Below, one piece after another: positions 1 through 7,900 of a DNA stretch of 8,565 bases. Position numbers and translations under genes: made by a program. The stretch comes from JANQRV01 sp964533785. GTDB taxonomy: Bacteria; Bacteroidota; Bacteroidia; Chitinophagales; Saprospiraceae. The stretch lies in assembly GCA_964533785.1 (NCBI GenBank), contig CAZHNG010000292.1, positions 1 to 8,565 of the forward strand. Direction: 5' to 3'. The notes beneath the pieces are model-generated. The model was not told the origin of the DNA, ran no database searches, and worked only from the letters and a program-made list of their open reading frames with translations. Each line of letters begins with the position of its first letter. Within the stretch, counting starts at the first letter, position 1.

Positions 1-20
1 GTCAATTAGTTAGAATTTTT

Positions 21-55
21 AGTCTAACTTCTAGAGTCTAGCGTCAAAAGTCTAT
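21..55 (+). repeat. Degenerate heptamer tandem array, five units, consensus AGTCTAG
   Basis: Five units follow each other in exact 7-bp phase: AGTCTAA (21-27), CTTCTAG (28-34), AGTCTAG (35-41), CGTCAAA (42-48) and AGTCTAT (49-55). A matching array in the opposite orientation lies at 8412-8446. The pattern is like the short tandemly repeated repetitive sequences known from filamentous cyanobacteria, but that is only an analogy. Function unknown. Confidence 0.75.
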
Positions 56-57
56 TA

Positions 58-224
58 TACCATTTTGAATTCAGATGGCGGGTAAAAAGATACGCTATCA
101 TAAATTCAAAATAGTAAAACTTGCCGGTAAACCGGCATTCTTGACTGCCTGAGGCACGTCATTACGATCTTTAATTTAACAGCCAGAAGCATTTGGAATA
201 AACCCAAATACTTCTGGCTTTTTT
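58..224 (+). ncRNA. Cluster of four hairpins ending in a terminator: candidate small RNA or 3' UTR of an upstream gene
   Basis: Four consecutive hairpins can be drawn. Hairpin 1 (58-116) pairs 58-71 with 103-116, one mismatch in 14, and continues inward with 74-80 against 93-99, which includes one G-U pair. Hairpin 2 (122-137) is the palindrome TGCCGGTAAACCGGCA. Hairpin 3 (143-160) pairs GAC-TGCC with GGCA-GTC around a TGA loop and one bulged C. Hairpin 4 is the intrinsic terminator at 181-224. No convincing ORF lies here. I found no perfect Bacteroidota promoter just upstream, so the region may instead be the structured 3' UTR of a gene ending left of the window; stop codons in two frames lie at 7-13. 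Small RNA status is inference from predicted structure only. Confidence 0.35.
181..224 (+). terminator. Strong intrinsic terminator of an upstream transcript
   Basis: The 16-bp stem pairs 181-196 with 204-219 (one mismatch) around a 7-nt loop, AATAAAC, and is followed directly by a run of six T (219-224). The T-run is on the + strand only, so it ends rightward transcription entering from the left edge or from the hairpin cluster. It also insulates the gene 1 promoter from upstream transcription. Confidence 0.85.
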
Positions 225-638
225 ACAACAGACCACACGAGGAACACGGTGTTCTTTCTTCCATTTTCTCCTCTAATCCTCCTTAAGACGAAGCACAATA
301 ATTCCCTTTTGAGAGGGTTTTTCAAATTATATTTTGCTTGGAAAAAGTATTCTGCTAAATTTGTGGCCGGTTTTTGTATTCTCCCCGCAATAGTTCTTAT
401 AGCTATTCAATTATCATAAGAGGTTATATTCATCCAAAGGAATGCTCTCTGTCGACTATCTTAGAGGGTATATTTTCAATACATTAAAGTATCAAGGTTT
501 GATAAACACAGTGATGAAACTAGTAATTCCCAACAAAATTTCGTGCTGAAAGTACTGGAAATAAGTAACAAATGAAGACAATACAAAACTCGGGATGATA
601 CGCGGTCATTTCTATTTTTTAACAACAAAATTCATTCT
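225..638 (+). other. Non-coding region with promoter and about 270-nt leader of gene 1
   Basis: No credible ORF lies here. The region holds the consensus promoter at 333-363 and two short palindromes. GAACACGGTGTTC (242-254) sits about 80 bp upstream of the -33 element. TATCAAGGTTTGATA (490-504) has 6-bp arms around GGT and lies inside the predicted leader. Either could be an operator or an RNA hairpin, but nothing else supports a role. Two tiny ATG-led frames, 572-598 (8 codons plus stop) and 595-675 (overlapping the gene 1 start), have no family resemblance. The leader just before the gene 1 ATG is A/T-rich and free of Shine-Dalgarno sequence. Confidence 0.5.
333..363 (+). promoter_or_regulatory. 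Bacteroidota housekeeping-type promoter of gene 1
   Basis: TTTG at 333-336 and TAAATTTG at 356-363 are separated by exactly 19 bp. This matches the known Bacteroidota primary-sigma pattern, TTTG at -33 and TAnnTTTG at -7. Transcription would start near 368-371, giving a leader of about 270 nt before gene 1. It is the only full match I found between the terminator at 224 and the gene 1 start. The start site is predicted, not seen. Confidence 0.65.
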
Positions 639-3600
639 ATGCAAAGGCTCACTTTACTTTTACTTTTTTGTTTGATTACTTGTTCAATTGCGATTGGGCA
701 AGGCAAATTATCAATAGTAGAGAGCGAACTTCAAGAAGCCCTAACAAAGGGCACACAATTTAAAGAGATCCAATTATTTGAGCGGAACAATAGTACCGAA
801 TTCCGCAACAAAATGGATAAGGTATTGGCAAAAGCGGTCTTTCTGGATATCGATCAGAAGGAGCTGCAAAAAGCATTTAATGCCGATCACGAAGCCATTC
901 GTTTTGTCATTCCCTTTGAAGGAGGAAAAGACATTGTGATCAACGCCCTGAAACATGAGATCCTATCACAAACCTTTAAAGTGTCTACTCAAGATGGTGA
1001 ATTCACGGATTATGCAAGAGGGCATTTTTATAAAGGAGTGGTAGAAAATGCCGATCGTTCCTTAGCGACAGTGAGTATTTTTAAGAATGAAGTGATCGCT
1101 ATTTTTTCTACGGATAAGACCGGTAATATGGTTTTAGGACAAATGCAAGCTACCGGATCCTCTAAAGTGCCTCCTTATGTGGTTTTTGATGATAAAGATT
1201 TTTTGGTCAATTCGGGTTTTGAGTGTGAAACAGAAGATCCGGATTTTAGTGAATTAATTAATACGGGAGGCCGCGAAGCCGTAGGCAATGTTGATGGCAA
1301 CCCGGCAAATTGTTTAAACTGGTACTTCGAATGTGAATACGATATGTTCCTGGAAAATGGAAGCGTGGAGTCGACCGTAAACAAAATGGCGGCTATTTAT
1401 AATGAAGTAAAAACGATATACGACAATGAGTCGATCGCCAATGTTGTCGATCAGATCTTTGTTTGGTCAGAGCCGGACGGTTATCCAACGAATTCAACGG
1501 CGGCAGCAAGAAACGAATTCGTTAGTCGGCGTACACCAATCCCTGGTAATGCAAATGTAGCGCACCTCATCAGCCGGGGGGCACCGTCTAATGGAGGTAT
1601 CGCTAATGGTATTGGCGGGTTCTGTTATGACCGGCCATACACCAGCGGCGCTACCCCACATTCCTATAGCTGGATCCAAAGTAATTTTAACCCATTCCCT
1701 ACCTATTCCTGGACTGTTAATGTAATTGCTCACGAAAACGGGCATAACCTGGGCTCCTTCCATACGCATGGTTGTTACTGGGGAGCCAATTATCCCAACG
1801 GAGGGCAGCAAATTGACGATTGCGGCAGTGAGGCCGGATCAAGTGAAGGGTCAGCATGTTATGATTCCAGTAATCCCATTTTGCCGGATAATGGTGGTAC
1901 GGTAATGAGTTACTGCCATTTAGTAGGTGGAGTTGGGATCAATTTATCAAAAGGTTTCGGACTTGAACCAGGAAATGTCATTCGCGATTTTGTACATAAC
2001 GGATCTTGTACTACGCCTTGCGGCACAGCAACCTGTCCTAATGTAAATGGTGAAGTAACCAGCATTGATTGCTTTGGGAATACGAATGGTTCGATCAACC
2101 TGATCGTAAACGGAGGTACTCCGCCTTACAGTTATACTTGGTCAACCGGAGCCACAACGGAAGATATTAGTGACTTGGCCGCCGGAGAATATTTTGTAAC
2201 CGTGATCGACGACAGCGGTAACTGCGAACAAGTAAGGACTTTTACCATCAACGAGCCAACTGAAATCGCTATCAGCGGAACTATTTTACCCGAGTCTTCG
2301 GGGAATGATGGCGCAGTCGATCTGACGGTGAGTGGTGGTACACCAAGCTATAATTATGCCTGGTCTAACGGCGCAACTACACAGGATATTTTTGGTATCT
2401 CTTCCGGTAACTATACAGTAACGGTCACTGATGATAACGGTTGCCAGGCCACTGAATCCTTCTTCGTGCCTAACGAAGGCGGTTGCCAGGGACTTGTTAA
2501 TGAATTCCCTTACAGCCAAGGCTTTGAAGCTGGGTTGGGAGTATTTGGTCAGGGAATAGGTGATGATTTTGATTGGGACGTAAACACTGGATCTACCCCA
2601 ACCGGCCGTACCGGTCCTTCTTCTGCTTACGAAGGTAGTTTCTATGCCTATGCCGAAGCAACCGGCAATACCGGGGGTAGAGAAGCCGTATTGGTAGGTT
2701 GTTTTGACTTTACAGGGTTGACCGGACCGCAAATCTCTTTTGCCTACCACATGTACGGCAGTAATATCGGTTCACTTTCGATCGAAGTGCAGGAAGTCAG
2801 TACCGGACAAAGCGCTATCGTTTGGTCGGAAACCAGTAACCAGGGAGCTTTCTGGCAAACGGCTACTGCTAATTTAGCAGCCTTTGCCGGTAAAAATGTA
2901 GAGTTGCGCTTCATCAGCCAAACGGGGGCTGGTAGTAGTGACCGTGCCGATATTGCAATCGATGATATTTTAGTAGAAGTGGGTGCAGCTTGTGATTCTC
3001 CAATACTGGAATTTAGTTCCACCTCTGCCGATTGTGCCGGAGAAGCCTCCGGGTCTGCAACCGTTACGGCTACCGGTGGGACACCTCCGTATAGCTACGG
3101 TTGGTCGAATGGTGGAACTACCGCAACTATCAACAACCTGTCTGCGGGAACTTATAGTGTTACAGTCACTGATGCTGAAGAATGCACTGCTAGTGGTTCC
3201 GTGTTAGTAGGGGAGCCGGCGCCGATCATTTTAGACTTATTTGTATTGAACGAATCAGGTCCGGGAGCAGGTGATGGTGCAATAGATCTAACGGTTAGCG
3301 GAGGAACTCCTGGTTACACCTACGTCTGGTCGACCGGCGCAACTACGCAGGATATTGACGGCTTGAGTGAAGGTACTTATGCTGTAACGGTTACAGATAA
3401 CAATGGCTGTACCGAAACGGGAAGCGCTACTGTCGAAGTTGGTGGCGGTGGTACTTGTAATGGAGAGGGTATCGGGTTGCCGGTGACTCAGGACTTTGAA
3501 AGCAGCTTTGGCGACTGGGAAAATGGCGGTGACTTTGACTGGATCAGAAACTCGGGATCAACACCGTCTCGCCGTACCGGGCCAAGAAGTGCTTTCCAAG

Positions 3601-4340
3601 GCAGTGTTTACGCCTACGCCGAAGCTAATGGCAATCAATTGGATCAGGCGATTTTGTTAAGCCCTTGTCTGGATTTGACGGGCGTTAATGGTACCGTAGA
3701 GTTCGCTTACCATCTATATGGTTCAACAATGGGAAGCCTTGCGGTACAGGTAGCGGAAGATGGTGGTCCGAATTGGGAAACCTTGTGGATAGAAAGTGGT
3801 GACCAAGGGGATAACTGGTTTACAGCTAGCGTTGATTTGTCCTCCTATTCGGATCGCATCGCCAGGGTACGTTTCGTAGCAACGATCGGTGGCGGATCAG
3901 CGGGACGTAGCGATATCGCCATTGATGACGTTAAGATCATCGAAGGCAGCGGTTCGACAACAGTCCTCCCTACAGCGGGAACGACCCAAGATGAAGAGCC
4001 TTCTAATGGCGGTACCTTTGGCGGATACTTCGGCGGCAGTTACGGTGGTTTCTTTGGCTTTGAGAAAAATACTGACGACAAGGGATTGGAAATTACCGCA
4101 TTGGTTCCGGTACCTGCCAGGTACAATGTGAACGTCACATTGTCGAGCCAAAGCGAACAAAGGGCTACTTTGCGGATCTTTGACTATACCGGTCGCGAAG
4201 TCAATCACTTGGATAGAAACTTAGTGAAAGGTGCGAATATGTTTGATATCGATATTACAGATCTGCAATCGGGCTTGTATTTTATAAGCATTGAAAGCTA
4301 TGGTGCACGTAGTATTAAGAAATTTGAAGTGATCAAATAA
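639..4340 (+). CDS. Secreted M12B-like metzincin zinc protease with SprB repeats, two MAM domains and T9SS sorting domain (paralogue 1)
   Basis: Predicted exported zinc endoprotease of 1233 aa. Domains seen: signal peptide about 1-20, with no lipobox because Thr precedes Cys15; a propeptide to about 200 resembling the reprolysin (M12B) prodomain; and a catalytic domain about 225-457. The zinc motif is HENGHNLGSFH, with ligands H365, H369 and H375 and catalytic E366. The Met-turn is GGTVMSYCH (M423). Two SprB repeats follow (about 472-540 and 541-613), then MAM 1 (616-785), two more SprB repeats (786-860 and 861-935), MAM 2 (940-1103), a Gly/Tyr/Phe linker (1124-1141) and a type A T9SS sorting domain (1150-1233) ending KKFEVIK. 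From family knowledge, the sorting domain directs outer-membrane export and is cleaved there; SprB and MAM modules are adhesive. C196 near the end of the propeptide could act as a cysteine switch (inference). The ATG at 639 is chosen because it opens the signal peptide; the next Met, at about residue 59, would lose it. No Shine-Dalgarno is visible, as is usual in Bacteroidota. The substrate is unknown. The gene has its own promoter and terminator, so it is probably monocistronic. Confidence 0.96.
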   Translation: MQRLTLLLLFCLITCSIAIGQGKLSIVESELQEALTKGTQFKEIQLFERNNSTEFRNKMDKVLAKAVFLDIDQKELQKAFNADHEAIRFVIPFEGGKDIVINALKHEILSQTFKVSTQDGEFTDYARGHFYKGVVENADRSLATVSIFKNEVIAIFSTDKTGNMVLGQMQATGSSKVPPYVVFDDKDFLVNSGFECETEDPDFSELINTGGREAVGNVDGNPANCLNWYFECEYDMFLENGSVESTVNKMAAIYNEVKTIYDNESIANVVDQIFVWSEPDGYPTNSTAAARNEFVSRRTPIPGNANVAHLISRGAPSNGGIANGIGGFCYDRPYTSGATPHSYSWIQSNFNPFPTYSWTVNVIAHENGHNLGSFHTHGCYWGANYPNGGQQIDDCGSEAGSSEGSACYDSSNPILPDNGGTVMSYCHLVGGVGINLSKGFGLEPGNVIRDFVHNGSCTTPCGTATCPNVNGEVTSIDCFGNTNGSINLIVNGGTPPYSYTWSTGATTEDISDLAAGEYFVTVIDDSGNCEQVRTFTINEPTEIAISGTILPESSGNDGAVDLTVSGGTPSYNYAWSNGATTQDIFGISSGNYTVTVTDDNGCQATESFFVPNEGGCQGLVNEFPYSQGFEAGLGVFGQGIGDDFDWDVNTGSTPTGRTGPSSAYEGSFYAYAEATGNTGGREAVLVGCFDFTGLTGPQISFAYHMYGSNIGSLSIEVQEVSTGQSAIVWSETSNQGAFWQTATANLAAFAGKNVELRFISQTGAGSSDRADIAIDDILVEVGAACDSPILEFSSTSADCAGEASGSATVTATGGTPPYSYGWSNGGTTATINNLSAGTYSVTVTDAEECTASGSVLVGEPAPIILDLFVLNESGPGAGDGAIDLTVSGGTPGYTYVWSTGATTQDIDGLSEGTYAVTVTDNNGCTETGSATVEVGGGGTCNGEGIGLPVTQDFESSFGDWENGGDFDWIRNSGSTPSRRTGPRSAFQGSVYAYAEANGNQLDQAILLSPCLDLTGVNGTVEFAYHLYGSTMGSLAVQVAEDGGPNWETLWIESGDQGDNWFTASVDLSSYSDRIARVRFVATIGGGSAGRSDIAIDDVKIIEGSGSTTVLPTAGTTQDEEPSNGGTFGGYFGGSYGGFFGFEKNTDDKGLEITALVPVPARYNVNVTLSSQSEQRATLRIFDYTGREVNHLDRNLVKGANMFDIDITDLQSGLYFISIESYGARSIKKFEVIK

Positions 4341-4413
4341 GTAAGTTAATTTCAGAATGTGAGTGAACTGATAGGAAGGTATCACTCCAATTTACTTATA
4401 AAGAGATCTTTTC

Positions 4414-4451
4414 AACGGAAGCATTCTTACAGGGGTGCTTCCGTTTTTTTT
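4414..4451 (+). terminator. Intrinsic terminator of gene 1
   Basis: A perfect 10-bp stem, AACGGAAGCA (4414-4423) with TGCTTCCGTT (4436-4445), closes a 12-nt loop and runs into eight T (4444-4451). It lies 73 bp after the gene 1 stop codon. It should end the gene 1 transcript, so gene 2 is probably transcribed separately. Confidence 0.9.
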
Positions 4452-4631
4452 ACTAAAAAATGCTTATTTTTACCGCAGAGCGCTATTCTTACCTGCCTTT
4501 TAATTTCTATCCAGGTTAAAGAGATTGGAAACGATCTAATTAACTACCGTTCATTCTGATTACTTCCAAGTAGACCTTGATTAACAGAAATACTTCAGTT
4601 TTCTGAGTAATACTTCTGTGCCATTCTTAAG

Positions 4632-4891
4632 TACTACTTTGTCATCTTGAAGAAAAGAAAATTCTTGAATGGATCTCATGGGTAAGAAAATATGGGTTAT
4701 TGATGACGAACAGTCTTTGTCACGACAACTGTGGTTATTCGGGTATCAAAACACCACCTAAATTTCATTGAATAGTGACAAGAAGGCTTCGTCATCTATA
4801 ACCGCATAACCATATAACCCATATAACCAGGTCAATTATGAATTAAAAAAAATCGATTCTCAGAATTTTTCTTTAAAGTGACAAAGTAGTA
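4632..4891. mobile_element. MITE-like foldback element with 13-bp terminal inverted repeats bounded by TA
   Basis: The ends are perfect inverted repeats: TACTACTTTGTCA (4632-4644) and TGACAAAGTAGTA (4879-4891). The complementarity continues inward with gaps: AAGAAAA and ATTCT blocks near the ends, then GGTTATTGATGACGAA (4695-4710) against its near-perfect complement (4788-4803, one mismatch), and TTGTCAC (4717-4723) against GTGACAA. The whole 260 bp can fold into one long hairpin around a centre of about 50 nt (4724-4774). It encodes no transposase. A TA at each outer edge fits the TA target duplication of Tc1/mariner and IS630 transposases, but the TA could also be part of the repeat. It could instead be a genome-specific palindromic repeat not moved by a transposase. 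If transcribed it would give a long double-stranded hairpin RNA. Confidence 0.6.
4798..4828 (-). repeat. Octamer repeat: four ATAACC boxes at 8-9 bp spacing
   Basis: ATAACC begins at 4798, 4806, 4814 and 4823. On the - strand these read as GGTTAT every 8-9 bp. They sit in the right arm of the foldback element and have no equally repeated counterpart in the left arm, which has one GGTTAT at 4695 and another at 4733. They could arise from slippage expansion or be a separate short repeat family. Confidence 0.6.
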
Positions 4892-4927
4892 TTAGCTACG
4901 GTCAACAGGAACAAATAAATAAAAACC

Positions 4928-7900
4928 ATGTGCAGACAAATTCCTCTATTCTTACTATACATTTTTACGGTTACTCACATTAGCGGGCAAGTAAAATTGC
5001 CATTAGTTCAAATGCAACTCGAAAAAGCCATCGAGGCAAATACGCATTTTGAAGAAGTAAAGCTATTCAATCGAAATTATAACACCGAACTGCGCACCAA
5101 AACGGATAAAGTCCTAAAAAAAGCCGTTTTTCTGAATATCGATCAAAAGGAATTGCAAAAAGTATTTTCGGCAGGCCATCCGGCCATTCGTTTCGTCGTG
5201 CCGTATGAGCAAGGAAAAGAAATTGAGATCTACGCCCTTCGCCATGATATCTACACCAAAGATTTTAAGGTAAAAACCCAAGCTGGTCATTATGACAATT
5301 ATGTCAAAGGAATATTTTATAAAGGAATAGTGAAAGGAGCAGACCAGTCATCAGGTTCTGTCAGTATTTTCGAAGATGAAGTGATTGCTATTTTTTCTAC
5401 CAATGAGACCGGTAATTTGGTGCTCGGTCAAATGCAAGATAATGGTTTAAAGACAAGTGCTTACGTCATTTTTGATGATAAAGATTTTTTGGTGACCTCG
5501 GGCTTTGAATGTGAAATGGAAGATCCCGACCCGGGTACGCTTTTTCCGGTTTTGAACAGGTCCGGTGCTCCCGCAAATGCTGGGTCAGGATCAGGAAACT
5601 GTGTAAGGTGGTATTTTGAGTGCGAATACGATATGTTTTTGGAAAATGGCAGCGTTGAATCAACCGTGAATAAAATGTCTGCTATTTACAATCAAGTCAA
5701 GATACTTTACGATAATGAATATATTCCGAATAAGATCGACCAGATCTTCGTATGGTCTGAACCGGATGGATATTCGACAAGTTCTACCAGCGAAGCATTG
5801 TCACAATTTGTCGAACGGCGTACGCCTTTACCGGGTAATGCGAATGTAGCTCATCTCATTAGCCGCGGTGCTCCCACTGGCGGCGGTCTTGCAAACGGTA
5901 TCGGAGGGTTTTGCCAAGAGCGTCCTCTTTTAGAAGGGGTTAATGGAACCACTCCCCACTCCTATAGCTGGATCCAAAGCAACTTTAATCCTTTTCCTAC
6001 CTATTCCTGGACCGTCAATGTTATTGCTCACGAAAATGGGCATAACCTGGGCGCTTTTCATACGCATGGTTGCTATTGGGGCCCTAACTATCCGAACGGC
6101 GGGCTGCAGATCGATGATTGTGGAAACAGCGCCGGTCGTCTGGAGGGTGCGGATTGTTATGACCGGAACAACCCGGTTCTTCCGGATGATGGTGGGACAG
6201 TAATGAGTTACTGTCATTTGCTTAATAATGTGGGAATTAATTTATTAAACGGTTTTGGAGGACAACCGGGAGACGTAATCAGAGATTACGTTTACAATAG
6301 CTCCTGTAGTGGAACCTGCACTGAATTGCTGTGTCCGGAAGTCATTGCTGAAGTTTCTCCAGAAGTATTTGGCGAGGACGGTGCTATTGATCTCACCGTT
6401 TTCGGAGGGGATCCTCCCTATGGTTTCATCTGGTCGAATGGAGCGACTACTAAAGATATTAACGGACTTACTGCGGGTACTTATTCCGTTACCATTACAG
6501 CGGGTAATGACTGTGCGGAAGTGCACTCGATTACGGTAAATCATCAATCCGGATGCCAGTCTGTTATTAACGAATTTCCCTTTGAAGAAGATTTTGAGGC
6601 GGGAACTTTAGGCGTTTTTGGACAAGGAACGGAAGACGATTATAACTGGGAGATCAATATTGGGGAAACCCCTACCAATCGCACTGGCCCCATTGCCGCT
6701 TACAAAGGTCTGTATTATGCTTATGCGGAAGCTACCGGCCATACCGGAGGGAAGAAAGCAATTTTAACGGGATGCTTCGATTTCACCGGCTTGACCGGCC
6801 CCGAAGTAACCTTTGCCTATAATATGTACGGGAGTAATATTGGCTCTTTATCCATAGAGGTAGAAGATATCAGCACGGGACAACGATCGGTAGTATGGAG
6901 ATTATCGGGGAGCCAGGGCGCTTTCTGGAAACTAGGTAAGGCAAATTTATCTGAATTTGCCGGTAAGAATGTAGAAATACGCTTTATTAGTCAGACCGGA
7001 GGTGGCAGTAGCGACCGGGCGGATATTGCTATTGACGGCATTGTGGTTGAAGTGGGGGCTGCCTGTGAACCTCCTTTATTAGATTTCTCTGCTACGCCGG
7101 CCGCCTGTTTCGGGGAATCTAGCGGCACTGCTACCGTATTTGTTTCCGAAGGTACGCCTCCTTATAGTTATTTGTGGTCTAATGGTAAAACGACCGCAAC
7201 CATCAGCGGTGTACCGGCGGGTAATTACGAGATTACGGTAACGGATGCTGCAGAATGTACGGTAACGGGAATCACCCGTATCGAAGAACCTGCTGAGCTG
7301 GATTTAGATTTTATGGTTTTAAATGAATCTGCTCCGAATACAGGAGACGGTGCGATAATCCTTTCCTGTAGCGGAGGCACTCCGGGCTATGAATTTATCT
7401 GGTCGAATGGGGCGAATACGAAAGATCTCAGTGGTCTATCCGAAGGGGAATATTCCGTTACGGTTACGGACCGTAATGGATGTGAGGTTACTGGTAGTGC
7501 TGCGGTGGCTATCGGAGCGGCAGGTTCTTGTAATGATGAAGGGATGATGTTGCCGCTTAATGAAGGTTTTGAAGTGAATTTTGGTGACTGGGAAAATAAT
7601 GGAGATTTTAATTGGATAAGGAACGCCGGAGGTACCCCTAGCCGCCGTACCGGTCCCAATAGTGCCTATGAAGATAATTATTATGCTTTCGCAGAAGCCG
7701 ATGGTAATCAAAAGGAACAAGCGATTTTATTAAGCCCCTGTCTCGACCTCACCGGAGCTGATGCCCAGCTTGATTTTGCTTACCACATGTACGGAGCAAC
7801 CCAGGGTAGCCTGGCCGTAGAAGTTGGGGAAAATGGTGGACCTAACTGGGAGACCTTATGGATTAGGAACGGCGATCAGGGAAATAGTTGGAGAACAGCC

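Larger units (their letters stand above)
4452..4927. other. Intergenic stretch before gene 2; no gene, no consensus promoter
   Basis: Apart from the foldback element (4632-4891) this stretch has no credible ORF and no full TAnnTTTG promoter on the + strand. TACTTC occurs at 4561, 4591 and 4611, that is 30 and 20 bp apart, and the last two flank an imperfect hairpin (4584-4619, loop TTTT). The 36 bp between the foldback element and the gene 2 ATG are A-rich, as expected for a Bacteroidota translation start. The gene 2 promoter must lie here unless gene 2 is read through from gene 1. Confidence 0.5.

Noticed and set aside
21..55. Heptamer array as a CRISPR array
   Set aside because: Units are 7 bp with no spacers, and there are no cas genes.
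242..254. GAACACGGTGTTC palindrome as an operator
   Set aside because: A single short palindrome about 80 bp upstream of the promoter, with no second copy in the window and no adjacent regulator gene; mentioned only in the description of the leader region.
572..675. Two small upstream frames in the gene 1 leader (572-598 and 595-675)
   Set aside because: Very short, with no ribosome-binding sequence and no homology visible; overlapping ATGA alone is weak evidence for translational control.
669..686. Possible lipoprotein lipobox in the gene 1 signal peptide (LITC, C15)
   Set aside because: The residue before Cys is Thr rather than Gly, Ala or Ser, and gene 2 has no Cys at this place. A standard signal peptidase I site near residue 20 fits both proteins and fits T9SS cargo.
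2286..2750. 154-codon frame on the - strand inside gene 1
   Set aside because: It lies antisense to the SprB repeat and MAM 1 region of a well-supported coding gene; its residues show no recognisable domain and it is best explained by repeat-biased codon composition. The other antisense and shifted frames inside the two genes are rejected for the same reason.
4359..4559. 66-codon frame after gene 1
   Set aside because: It runs through the gene 1 terminator hairpin and T-run, has no protein-like composition or recognisable family, and has no promoter or leader of its own.
4678..4761. Short frame of 27 codons starting MGKKIWVIDDEQSL, resembling the start of a response regulator receiver domain
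   Set aside because: It stops after 27 codons. The VIDDE-coding stretch is also found, reversed, in the other arm of the foldback element (reads AVIDDEAF on the - strand), so the resemblance follows from the inverted repeat. A decayed receiver gene fragment inside the element is possible but not supported.
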